The notes beneath the pieces are model-generated. The model searched no databases and was not told the DNA's origin. It saw only the letters and a program-made list of their open reading frames with translations. A stretch of DNA of 64,000 bases, taken from positions 310,001-374,000 of the forward strand of contig NZ_BAAAZE010000005.1 in assembly GCF_039536745.1 (NCBI RefSeq). The letters run 5' to 3'. The DNA is from Actimicrobium antarcticum. Its GTDB lineage: Bacteria; Pseudomonadota; Gammaproteobacteria; Burkholderiales; Burkholderiaceae_D. This document shows, piece by piece, positions 9,332-17,428 of this stretch. Both the position numbers and the translations under genes were made by a program. How positions within the stretch are numbered: position 1 is the stretch's first letter; each line of letters opens with the position of its first letter.

Positions 9332-9796
9332 TCAGACAGGTCGGCAATTTGGCGGTGGGAAGCTGTGTCGAACGCGGTGTCGAACCTGGCGTCAACCGGC
9401 TCTCGACCGGCAACCTGATGCTGGCAACACTACTGGCGCTGCCGTTCGCGGTTACGGAGTTGATGACGGCCGTGTCGGTGACGCGTGCGACCCACCAGGA
9501 TGGACAGGCCGAGCAGGAGCGTAAAAAATCCCTGCGCAGGAAAGTGCGGGCGATGGTCAGGGACGCATAACACCGCAGACTGCATCGGTCTGCTGTACTA
9601 AAAACGGGAGCGCGCCAGGAATGGGGCGCTCCCGTTTTTACATCTGGAAATAACCAATGCAGGGTCACGCCATGAGCCCTTCGCCGACGACCATAGTCCT
9701 ACTGCACAGCGCGCAGCCTCGTTCAACACCTGAGCGAGCACACCGCCGATGAAGCCAGCGACATCGGCACTCCACGCATAAAAAAGGACATTCCAG
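9332..9796. other. Intergenic stretch with one terminator and no convincing gene
   Basis: A 73-codon frame at 9349-9570 and an antisense frame at 9234-9668 have no ribosome binding site and no recognisable composition. The only clear element is the hairpin at 9601-9638. The 3' part should carry the promoter of the lipoprotein gene, but no consensus was recognised. Confidence 0.5.
9601..9638 (+). terminator. Rho-independent terminator downstream of the ParB-like gene
   Basis: A perfect 13-base inverted repeat (AAAACGGGAGCGC at 9601-9613 and its complement at 9626-9638) has a 12-base loop. It is GC-rich at the stem and ends in five T residues. Because the outer stem is A/T it could work in both directions. 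Confidence 0.8.
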
Positions 9797-10495
9797 ATGA
9801 ACGCCACACACCTCAAGATCGCCACCACCGTCCTGTTCTCCACTCTCCTGGCCGCTTGCGGTGGCGGCGGTGGCAGTAGCAATCCAACGGTTGCCGTCGC
9901 GGCGGACGTCACCTTTCCGGCGGATGCAGCGGTACAGAATTTTCTGACCTCGTCACATACCTTCAACGCCAGCTACACCGATCCCGCCAATAACGACCTG
10001 TACGCGCTGAACTACAGTTACGTCCCCGGTGCCGATTCGGCTTTCGAAGGACAGGCCGCAAAAACCGCCAGCTTCACGCTCAACCTGAAAAAGAACGGCG
10101 TCACGCAATCGACCTCCACCGAAGTTACCTATTTCAGGATCGGTCCGGTCAAGTCTCTCGGCGCGATCCTGGGCACCGGCGAGTACATCGTCGCAGCGAA
10201 TCAGGGTGCGTTCCCGGTCAACGCGAAGGTCGGCGATGTCGGTAGCCTGGGTGGCAGCACGTCGTACACCAGCAGCGCAAAGACCAGTATCTATGCCACG
10301 TCGGTGAATACCTGGGAGCTACAGGCGGATACGGCCACGACGGCGTATCTGTGCGTGAATTCCTCGGTCAGGTACACCAACGGAGCGGCTACGCTGACTG
10401 GCTCGGAGTGCTACAGGATTAATACGAGTGGGGCGGTGCTGGGGAACAAGCTGACGTTAAGCATTAACGGGAAGTCGGTGACGTTTTTGAATTAA
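9797..10495 (+). CDS. Secreted lipoprotein of unknown function
   Basis: This 232-residue protein has a type II signal peptide. A Lys-containing N-region and hydrophobic core are followed by the lipobox LLAAC with lipidated Cys21, then a GGGGGSS linker, so it should be anchored in the outer or inner membrane facing the periplasm. The mature part is rich in Thr/Ser/Asn and has no recognised catalytic motif. It reads like an immunoglobulin- or beta-sandwich-type fold (inference only). A single Cys pair (YLCVNSS near 186 and SECYRIN near 205) could form a disulfide. The start ATG follows AAAAGGACATTCCAG. A decayed partial copy lies about 500 bases downstream (11001-11215), so the gene was once duplicated. 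Confidence 0.75.
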   Translation: MNATHLKIATTVLFSTLLAACGGGGGSSNPTVAVAADVTFPADAAVQNFLTSSHTFNASYTDPANNDLYALNYSYVPGADSAFEGQAAKTASFTLNLKKNGVTQSTSTEVTYFRIGPVKSLGAILGTGEYIVAANQGAFPVNAKVGDVGSLGGSTSYTSSAKTSIYATSVNTWELQADTATTAYLCVNSSVRYTNGAATLTGSECYRINTSGAVLGNKLTLSINGKSVTFLN

Positions 10496-10673
10496 GGGGA
10501 ATGACGCAGGGTGACGTAGGTTTTTCTGCGTCGGCCTGGATGAGTCCGTCTCGGTGGTTGACCTGACGGGCTTTTCGTACGTGCCCGAATTATTTGGAAA
10601 CTTCTGTGCTCGAAGCCAATTCGCCAGCGCAGTGTTTGCATGGAAGATGCGCTTTTTCGGGAGTGTGAAACTC

Positions 10674-10958
10674 TCAAGAAAGCCGTCGAATCAGTCTGTC
10701 ACGCAAGCGCGGCAAGCCCACAATCCAGCCGTTTCTGACAATCGCACCGGACGTCAATTTTGCATTCGGATGTGCGACGAAATACTCGTCGCTCGCCAGC
10801 TTCAGGCTGTTCGCTTCATGCGGAAACTGCGACTGAATAAGCATTGAGGCAAGGCGGAACACGTTGGCCTCTCGCTGGTCCTGGGCTGGCGGTGCGACTT
10901 CCCGTGCAACGGCTGCGCATCGGGCAAGCAGTGCAGACTCAATGTCTCTGGCACTCAT
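10674..10958 (-). CDS. Small hypothetical protein
   Basis: A 94-residue frame on the minus strand starts at ATG 10956-10958. It is preceded by GGAG eight bases upstream; an in-frame GTG at 10976 lies upstream of that ribosome binding site. The protein is charged and mainly helical-looking (SARDIESALLARCAAVAREV, LASMLIQSQFPHEAN, then VGLPRLRDRLIRRLS at the end), with no signal peptide or membrane segment. I do not recognise a family. It lies between the lipoprotein and its decayed copy, on the opposite strand. It may be an inserted cargo gene or an unrelated resident. The good ribosome binding site and biased composition are the reasons for listing it. Confidence 0.45.
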   Translation of the reverse strand: MSARDIESALLARCAAVAREVAPPAQDQREANVFRLASMLIQSQFPHEANSLKLASDEYFVAHPNAKLTSGAIVRNGWIVGLPRLRDRLIRRLS

Positions 10959-11000
10959 CGGTTTTTCTCCGTTCACATCGTAGTAATACTCTTTCCCATA

Positions 11001-11215
11001 ACGTCAATTTAACTCTAAAAAATCTGGGTGTGACGCTGTCGGGCTACTTTAAAACTACGACGGTGTATCTGCGTGTGAATTCGTCGATCAAGTTCTCCAA
11101 CGGCGCGGTCCCGCTGCCGACTTATAGGGTTGCCGGGTTACTACGAATGGTACGGCTATGGGGGAATACGCTGACGATCAATACAAATGGGACGTAGGTG
11201 AGTTTTTCGAGCTAA
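11001..11215 (+). pseudogene. Decayed 3' copy of the 9797-10495 lipoprotein gene
   Basis: Read in frame, the start (NLTLKNLGVTLS) matches parent residues about 94-105 (TLNLKKNGVTQS). It then jumps directly to a match of parent residues about 181-198 (TTVYLRVNSSIKFSNGA versus TTAYLCVNSSVRYTNGA). The match continues at DNA level to the last codons (GACGTAGGTGAGTTTTTCGAGCTAA versus GTGACGTTTTTGAATTAA), but with a frame shift and an early TAG. About 75 internal codons and the whole N-terminal third, including the signal peptide, are missing. It is a remnant of a tandem duplication, not an expressed gene. Confidence 0.7.
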
Positions 11216-11504
11216 GAGGGATCGCATCAGACGATCGGAGTAGGCCGAAGTTGATCGTCCGAATCGGCAAGTCCGCTATCGTGATCTATGTCTGGTTCCG
11301 ACTGTGCCGCCACTAAAAGTAATTAATATTACGACGATTAGTTACTCCATGAAGTGCACTTAACCGGTACTATAAGTTACACCGATCTGAGAAAATATTT
11401 CATTACTTTTTTGTTTTAATTTATCAGTGGAAAATATATTTTGATTTCAGTTTTATGTGCAGTAGAAATTAAAATTTAAATTTTAAAGAAACTTCAAGAA
11501 TCAA
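11216..11504. other. AT-rich leader upstream of the methyltransferase-helicase gene
   Basis: From about 11320 the composition changes abruptly to A/T-rich (for example TTAAAATTTAAATTTTAAAG at 11470-11489), unlike everything to the left. It contains no gene. Several -10-like TATATT and TATAAG strings occur, but no spaced -35/-10 pair could be chosen with confidence. The switch in composition marks the probable left edge of a transferred segment. Confidence 0.55.
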
Positions 11505-14500
11505 ATGACGCAAACGACTCGTTACTATAATCAAAATGCGGCAGTTTTTTTTGCCAATACAGTCGAGGTCGATATGTCCGTGATACGTGATCGGTTTCTG
11601 GTAAATATCAAGCCAGGTGGAATCATTCTCGATGCTGGTTGTGGATCAGGTCGCGACACCAAAGTATTTCTTGATAAAGGCTTTCGTGTAAGTGCTTTTG
11701 ACGCATCAACGGAACTTGCGTCAAGGGCGACCGCTCATGTAGGAATCCAGGTCAGGGTGCGTAATTTTGATGAGGTCAATGAAGTGTCGTGCTACGACGG
11801 CATTTGGGCCTGTGCCAGCCTGCTTCATCTTCCAATAATCGAAATTCCCGCCACATTGCAATTGCTATGGGCAGCTCTTAAACCCGGTGGCGTTTTCTAT
11901 TTCAGCTTCAAAATTGGTGTAGGTGAACGCGTCCAGGATGGTCGACACTTCACTGATATAAGCGAACCGCAATTACATAAATGGGTAAATGATTTGCCAG
12001 ATATGTTTTCGGTCGAATGTTGGATCTCATTCGACCAGCGTCCTGGCCGATCTGAACAATGGTTAAACGCCATTGTTTCGCGTTCTAACCCTAAGCCAAA
12101 TCGATTGATTACTGGCGGTCTCGATCCATTTTTACCCCATCTTTATCGTGCCATGAACAATGCGTCGGAAATCGATCTGGCCGTTGCCTTTGTTAAAACA
12201 ACCGGATTGCGTTTGTTATTACCTGATCTGCAAGATGCACTTTCAAGCGCGGATCACTCAACTAATCAGCTAGTTCGCTTACGGATTTTGACTAGTGATT
12301 ACCTGGGTGTAACCGACCCAGAAGCGCTTCGCCTTTTGATGCTAATTCAAGCACAGGGAGCGCAAGTCCGTGTCTACGAATCGGCCGGTAGCAGCTTTCA
12401 TTTGAAAGCCTATTTGTTTTCATCTCTGGACATCGAAGAAGGATTAAAGGGCACCGCCTTTGTTGGCTCAAGCAATATAAGCCGGCAAGCCTTAAAAGAG
12501 GGACTGGAGTGGAACTATCGAATTGACTACCCAGGTGACGATGGGTTTCTTGAAACGCGGTCGCAATTTGAAGTGCTTTTTGCAAACAAACGATGTGTGC
12601 CGCTAACCGATAGTTGGATTGATCGGTATGAAGAGCGTCGAGTGCAACTACCTCGCGCGGTAGCGCCCGGTAGCCTTGAGCAAGACCCGCTGCCCTCGCC
12701 GACAAATGTTCAACTGTTTGCATTGTCAGCGCTAGCAGAATCACGAGAGTCCGGATTCGGTCGCGGTTTAGTAGTTTTGGCGACTGGTTTGGGAAAAACT
12801 TGGCTGGCTGCATTCGACGCAGACCAAATAGGCGCGCGACGAGTGCTATTCGTTGCGCATCGTGAAGAAATATTAAAGCAGGCGGCAGAGACATTTGTAC
12901 GCATTCGCCCCCATTCAAAAGTTGGTTTTTTTATGGGACAAACGCGTGATATCGAAGTTGACGTACTCTGTGCCTCGATTCAAACCTTGGGGCGGACTAC
13001 TCATTTAGATCGATTTTTACCAACCCATTTTGATTACGTCGTCATCGACGAGTTTCATCATGCAGCTGCGCCAATCTACCGTCGGTTACTTAATCACTTC
13101 AGACCGCATTTTTTGCTTGGATTGACTGCGACACCTGACCGTTCGGATCAATCCGATATTTTGTCATTGTGTGATGATAATCTTGTATTTACGTACGGAT
13201 TATTCGAAGGAATTCAATCGGGCTTACTTGTCCCTTTTCATTATTTCGGTATCTTTGACGATACCGTGAATTACGAGGATTTGCCTTGGCGAAACGGCCA
13301 TTTTGATCCTGAACTGTTGACTAATAAGCTCGCAACATTAGCCCGTGCGAGGCATGCATTAAGGGCTTGGGGGAAATACAAACAACAACGCACTTTGGCT
13401 TTCTGTTCATCCGTAAGACACGCGCAATTCATGGCGGAGCAGTTCACTAAGGCCGGTATCTCTTGTGCTGCGGTCTATGCTGGATCGGCAATGAGTCGCA
13501 CGGATGCATTGGACCAGTTGCGCGAGGGCAGTCTTGCAGTGATTTTTTCTGTTGATCTGTTTAATGAAGGTGTTGACCTGCCAGCAATTGACACCGTCAT
13601 GATGTTGCGCCCGACTGAATCGAAAATCCTGTTTCTTCAACAACTTGGCCGTGGCCTACGTCGGCATGAGGAAAAAGAACGTTTGATTGTTCTAGATTTC
13701 ATCGGTAACCATCAAAGTTTTTTACATAAGCCTCAAGCACTTTTTAATGCCGGTGCAAGTTACAAGCAACTGGCAAAATTTGCTCGCGATGTTGAACATG
13801 GTCGTATCCAAATACCAGACGGATGCTTCGTTAATTACGATTTGCAATTACTCGAATTTCTTAAGTCGTTGGATAGCGAAGGAATCAAAAATGAATATGA
13901 TGCCTTGAGAAGCGTCCTCGGGCGGCGGCCCACCCTGACCGAGTTTTATCGAAGTGGTGCAAGTATGCCAGCGATGAGAAACCAGTACGGAAGTTGGTAT
14001 GAAATGGTTCATGCCATGGACGATTTGGTAGATTCCAAAAAAACTATTGCAGCTTCGCACCGTCCGTTCTTGGCTGAAATCGAAACAACCCGAATGGTGA
14101 AGAGTTTCAAGATGGTGCTTTTGGAGGCGATGCAGGAACTTGATGGATGGGGTGGTGCGCCGACTGTTGAGGCACTCGCATCACAGTCGTGGCACGTAAT
14201 GCAACGTCGCCGAGTACTACTAGGTGACCTACCAACCGCTCTGCGGCAATTGTCAAATGGTGAAAGTTCGGCTTGGTTACGCTACTGGTCTGACAATCCA
14301 GTCAACGCATGGATTGGCGGTAATCGACCTGATAATTTGTCCGTATTTTTCAAATTGACTGATGGCAAATTCACTCCGACCTTTCAACTGATGATTGAAG
14401 ATCGTGAAAGTTTCGAGTCGATGGTGCAGGAGCTAGTCGATTACCGATTCGCTACCTATGACACCCGTCAAGTCAGTGTTACTCCATCTGATAATGTCAT

Positions 14501-15368
14501 TCCTTTAAACCGTACTGCGGACGCAGTTATACCTAAGCTCGAATTACCTTATTTTCCAAACTTGAAAATCGCGTGTGGTCATTTTAAAAACGGATCTGCA
14601 GCCGAAGTAGAGCATCGTGTAATTGGATCAGGTCACGGGCGTTTATACCCTGAGCGACATTTCATTGCTCGCGCGTCGGGAAACTCAATGAACGGTGGGA
14701 AGCGACCGATTCGTGATGGTGATTATTTATTACTAGAACATATATCGCCTACGAACGCTGGTTCTATCACAGGTTCAGTCATGGCGATTGAGCGTCCTGA
14801 TGAAGCTGGGGATGGAAATCAATATTTGCTACGTGTTGTGGTAAAAGATAAAGATGGAAAATATGTACTTCATGCGAATAACCCGGACTATGCAGATATG
14901 CTGGCAACTGACGATATGCGTACTTTGGCACGACTGAAAGCGGTGATTGACCCGCTCGAAATGGAAGTCGGGAAGTCGTTCATGCGTGAAAATATTCCTT
15001 CTTTGTTTGGAAAAGAATTTAATGCCGGAAGTTGGAATAACGGACATGTGGTTTTCGCAGATATCAAAACACAAATCTTGTTGGTAACTTTAAATAAGCA
15101 AGGAAAGGCAAAAGATCATCGCTTTCTTGATTATTGGATTGACGGAAAAACCTTTCATTGGCAAAGCCAGTCAGCAACTACGCCGCATAGTTCCAAGGGA
15201 AAGCAGATCATTGGGCATGAAGCGCTTGGGATAAGTATTCACCTATTCATACGTGAAAATAAACTTGAAAATGGTAAGGCTGCGCGGTTCGTTTATTACG
15301 GATTAGTGCGGTATTCGAGTCATTTGGGTAGCAGTCCTATGAGTGTGATTTTTGATGTCGATAAATAG
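11505..15368 (+). CDS. Methyltransferase / PLD-like / SF2 helicase / S24-like / DUF3427 fusion, putative defence protein
   Basis: This is a single 1287-residue polypeptide with five recognisable parts. Residues 1-195 form a class I SAM methyltransferase (motif I DAGCGSGRD at 43-51, ALKPGGVFY at 124-132). Residues about 200-365 carry a PLD-nuclease-like motif (H299-x-K301, then GSSNIS at 321-326). Residues about 400-740 form an SF2 helicase: Walker A TGLGKT with Lys431, DEFH box 515-518, TATP 541-544 and QQLGRGLRR 712-720. Residues about 1035-1130 resemble a LexA/S24 fold (GNSM with Ser1061, NPDY at 1126-1129). Residues about 1165-1287 match the DUF3427 end (LFGKEF, FHWQSQ, HLFIREN). The gene is clearly more AT-rich than both neighbours, has only a weak ribosome binding site and stands alone beside recCBD. 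PLD-helicase-DUF3427 proteins are known from defence-type contexts; the N-terminal methyltransferase fusion is less usual. An antiviral or DNA-processing role is inference. Confidence 0.85.
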   Translation: MTQTTRYYNQNAAVFFANTVEVDMSVIRDRFLVNIKPGGIILDAGCGSGRDTKVFLDKGFRVSAFDASTELASRATAHVGIQVRVRNFDEVNEVSCYDGIWACASLLHLPIIEIPATLQLLWAALKPGGVFYFSFKIGVGERVQDGRHFTDISEPQLHKWVNDLPDMFSVECWISFDQRPGRSEQWLNAIVSRSNPKPNRLITGGLDPFLPHLYRAMNNASEIDLAVAFVKTTGLRLLLPDLQDALSSADHSTNQLVRLRILTSDYLGVTDPEALRLLMLIQAQGAQVRVYESAGSSFHLKAYLFSSLDIEEGLKGTAFVGSSNISRQALKEGLEWNYRIDYPGDDGFLETRSQFEVLFANKRCVPLTDSWIDRYEERRVQLPRAVAPGSLEQDPLPSPTNVQLFALSALAESRESGFGRGLVVLATGLGKTWLAAFDADQIGARRVLFVAHREEILKQAAETFVRIRPHSKVGFFMGQTRDIEVDVLCASIQTLGRTTHLDRFLPTHFDYVVIDEFHHAAAPIYRRLLNHFRPHFLLGLTATPDRSDQSDILSLCDDNLVFTYGLFEGIQSGLLVPFHYFGIFDDTVNYEDLPWRNGHFDPELLTNKLATLARARHALRAWGKYKQQRTLAFCSSVRHAQFMAEQFTKAGISCAAVYAGSAMSRTDALDQLREGSLAVIFSVDLFNEGVDLPAIDTVMMLRPTESKILFLQQLGRGLRRHEEKERLIVLDFIGNHQSFLHKPQALFNAGASYKQLAKFARDVEHGRIQIPDGCFVNYDLQLLEFLKSLDSEGIKNEYDALRSVLGRRPTLTEFYRSGASMPAMRNQYGSWYEMVHAMDDLVDSKKTIAASHRPFLAEIETTRMVKSFKMVLLEAMQELDGWGGAPTVEALASQSWHVMQRRRVLLGDLPTALRQLSNGESSAWLRYWSDNPVNAWIGGNRPDNLSVFFKLTDGKFTPTFQLMIEDRESFESMVQELVDYRFATYDTRQVSVTPSDNVIPLNRTADAVIPKLELPYFPNLKIACGHFKNGSAAEVEHRVIGSGHGRLYPERHFIARASGNSMNGGKRPIRDGDYLLLEHISPTNAGSITGSVMAIERPDEAGDGNQYLLRVVVKDKDGKYVLHANNPDYADMLATDDMRTLARLKAVIDPLEMEVGKSFMRENIPSLFGKEFNAGSWNNGHVVFADIKTQILLVTLNKQGKAKDHRFLDYWIDGKTFHWQSQSATTPHSSKGKQIIGHEALGISIHLFIRENKLENGKAARFVYYGLVRYSSHLGSSPMSVIFDVDK

Positions 15369-15562
15369 ATGGTTTGTGTCTATAAATTTAGAAAAAATGA
15401 CATTAAATTATTTGTGAAAAAAATATTGGGCGATAAAATAAAAACGGAGCAAGTTAAGCCGACTGTTCCGCCGTGTTGCGATTCATATTTTGTCGCAACA
15501 CGAATTCCAGCCTGATAAAGTCGCACGAAAAAACCTTTATCCGATAGCCTGTGAATGCATTC
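15369..15562. other. AT-rich right flank with a perfect hairpin
   Basis: The A/T-rich composition of the preceding gene continues to about 15450, and then the GC-rich recD 3' end begins. A perfect 10-base inverted repeat, CGTGTTGCGA at 15472-15481 and its complement at 15493-15502, has an 11-base A/T-rich loop. No T-run follows, so it is not a standard terminator. It could be an operator or a junction scar at the right edge of the transferred segment. Confidence 0.5.
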
Positions 15563-17428
15563 CTAAACATGCGCCCCCAACCCCGCCCCCAACCCCGCCC
15601 CCAACCGCGCCACCAACCCCGACTCCCTTACCACCCCCACCCGCACAGCCCCCCCAATCACCGCACTCCCGCCCACCACCACCACATCCCGCCGCGACCG
15701 CGTCACCCCCGTATAAACCAGCTCCCGCGCCAGCACCCGGTTCATTTCCGCCGGCAGCATCAGCATCACTTCATCAAACTCCGACCCCTGCGACTTGTGC
15801 ACCGTCATCGCAAACGCCGTGTCGTGCTCCGGCAAGCGTACCGGTGCAATCGCCCGCAGCCCCTCCGCGCCATCCGGAAAATACACCATCATCACGCCAT
15901 CCTGATCCGGGAACGCGATCCCGATATCGCCATTGAACAGGCGCATCACATGGTCATTGCGCAGCACCATCACCGGCCGTCCCGGGTACCAGGCGGACTG
16001 GCTGCCGGGGTCGTGCGGGTGATTTAATTGGGCGCGCACGTGGCTGCTGATCTGGCTGTTAAGCGCGATCACGCCACGCGGGGTTTCGCGGATTGCACAC
16101 AGCACGCGGAAGCGGTTGAAGGCCGTGAACAGGGTGTCCGGCGAGCCGGTGCAGGACCGGACCGCGTCGATATAGCCGGTATAGCCGGCAAAGATCGCCT
16201 GCATCGCGGACGCGCCCGGCGCTGCCGTGTCACTGTCGATCCAGCGGATGGCCGGGTCGTCGCCGGCGCGTAGCAGCGCCAGTGTGGTGTCGGCATCGCC
16301 TGCATTGATGGCGGCCGAGAGGCGGCCGATGCCGGAACTTTTGCTGAAGCGGAAATTTTCCGTGAACCAGATCACGCTGTTGTGCAGCGCGGTCGGGATC
16401 AGCGGTGCGGCTGGCCTGATCAGGTCGGCGGCGGTGTCGGTCAGTGCGGCCAGCGCGTCGCGATAGTCGGGGTCCAGCGTGGGGTCGGCGCTGAGTTCGG
16501 CAAACACCGCGCCGGACTCGACTGCGGCCAGCTGGTCCTTGTCGCCCAGCAGGATGATGCGGGCGGTGGTCGGGATGGCTTCGAACAGTTTGGTGGCCAG
16601 CGCCAGGTCGAGCATCGATGCCTCGTCGACGATCAGCACATCCAGCGCCAGCAGGTTGCCGGCATGGTGGCGGAATTCTCCCGCCGAGGGCGTGACGCCG
16701 AGCAGGCGGTGGATCGTGAATGATTCGGCGGGCAGGCGCGACTGGATGGCGGGCGGCAAATGTTCGGCGCGCAGGCGCAGCGCTTCGAGCATGCGCGCGG
16801 CGGCTTTGCCGGTGGGGGCGGCGAGGGCGACGCGGCAGTCGGGGTTCTGTTCCAGCAGGCAGGCCAGCAGGTTGACGACGGTGGTGGTTTTGCCGGTGCC
16901 GGGGCCGCCGCTGATGATGGTCAGCGGACTCAGCAGGCTGAGGCCGGCGCCGATTTTTTGCCAGTCGGGGCGGCCGGCGAGGCTGGCCTGATTGGGTGCG
17001 AACAGGTTGTTGAGGCGGGTCTTCAGCGCCGGGTCGATCTGTGGCAGCGCGGCGCGTGGCTGCATCAGGCGGCGCGCCAGGCGTTGTTCGTAATCGTAGT
17101 AACGGTGCAGATAGAGCCGGTCGTCGTCATCCAGTATCAGCGGTTGCGCACCCGGCGCGGCCGGGCTGCCGGTGACGCCGGAATCAGTCAGGCAGGCACG
17201 CAGCGTGGCGCTGTTCCAGCCGGTGTTCTTGCTGGCGCTGGCAATATCGGCCAGTCGGGCGCAGACGTGGCCGTCGGAGCTGGCCAGACTCAGCTGGCTG
17301 GCGATGTGGTGCAGCATGGCGCTGGCAGCGTCGTCGAGCGGGCCGTGCTGTCTGGCCCATTGCACGACATGGCTGGCGAAGCCGCGTGCCAGCAGGTCGG
17401 CGGGTTGGGGCAGGTCGTTCGGATTCAT
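15563..17428 (-). CDS. recD: Exodeoxyribonuclease V alpha subunit (RecD)
   Basis: This gene encodes the 5'-3' helicase subunit of RecBCD, 621 residues, close to the usual length. Walker A GGPGTGKTT is at 174-182. Walker B is visible as LIVDEASMLD near 255, with an ILLGDKDQLAAVESGAVFAE segment just after. The C-terminal helicase motifs TVHKSQGSEFDEV and LVYTGVTRSRR occur near 565-595. The start codon overlaps the recB stop by four bases (ATGA), so translation is coupled. After the normal RecD ending (RESGLVARL) about ten extra residues of Gly-Ala-Gly-Leu repeats come from a 12-base DNA tandem repeat running into the stop codon. Confidence 0.95.
   Translation of the reverse strand: MNPNDLPQPADLLARGFASHVVQWARQHGPLDDAASAMLHHIASQLSLASSDGHVCARLADIASASKNTGWNSATLRACLTDSGVTGSPAAPGAQPLILDDDDRLYLHRYYDYEQRLARRLMQPRAALPQIDPALKTRLNNLFAPNQASLAGRPDWQKIGAGLSLLSPLTIISGGPGTGKTTTVVNLLACLLEQNPDCRVALAAPTGKAAARMLEALRLRAEHLPPAIQSRLPAESFTIHRLLGVTPSAGEFRHHAGNLLALDVLIVDEASMLDLALATKLFEAIPTTARIILLGDKDQLAAVESGAVFAELSADPTLDPDYRDALAALTDTAADLIRPAAPLIPTALHNSVIWFTENFRFSKSSGIGRLSAAINAGDADTTLALLRAGDDPAIRWIDSDTAAPGASAMQAIFAGYTGYIDAVRSCTGSPDTLFTAFNRFRVLCAIRETPRGVIALNSQISSHVRAQLNHPHDPGSQSAWYPGRPVMVLRNDHVMRLFNGDIGIAFPDQDGVMMVYFPDGAEGLRAIAPVRLPEHDTAFAMTVHKSQGSEFDEVMLMLPAEMNRVLARELVYTGVTRSRRDVVVVGGSAVIGGAVRVGVVRESGLVARLGAGLGAGLGAHV
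15571..15626. repeat. 12-base tandem repeat at the 3' end of recD
   Basis: About four units of CCCCAACCCCGC, the last ones imperfect, run through the last codons of recD. On the coding strand they give the repeating residues GAGLGAGLGAHV. A variable repeat number would lengthen or shorten the C-terminus without breaking the frame, because the unit is 12 bases long. Confidence 0.7.

Noticed and set aside
9349..9570. 73-residue gene between the ParB-like gene and the terminator
   Set aside because: No ribosome binding site or recognisable composition; an overlapping antisense frame is equally open.
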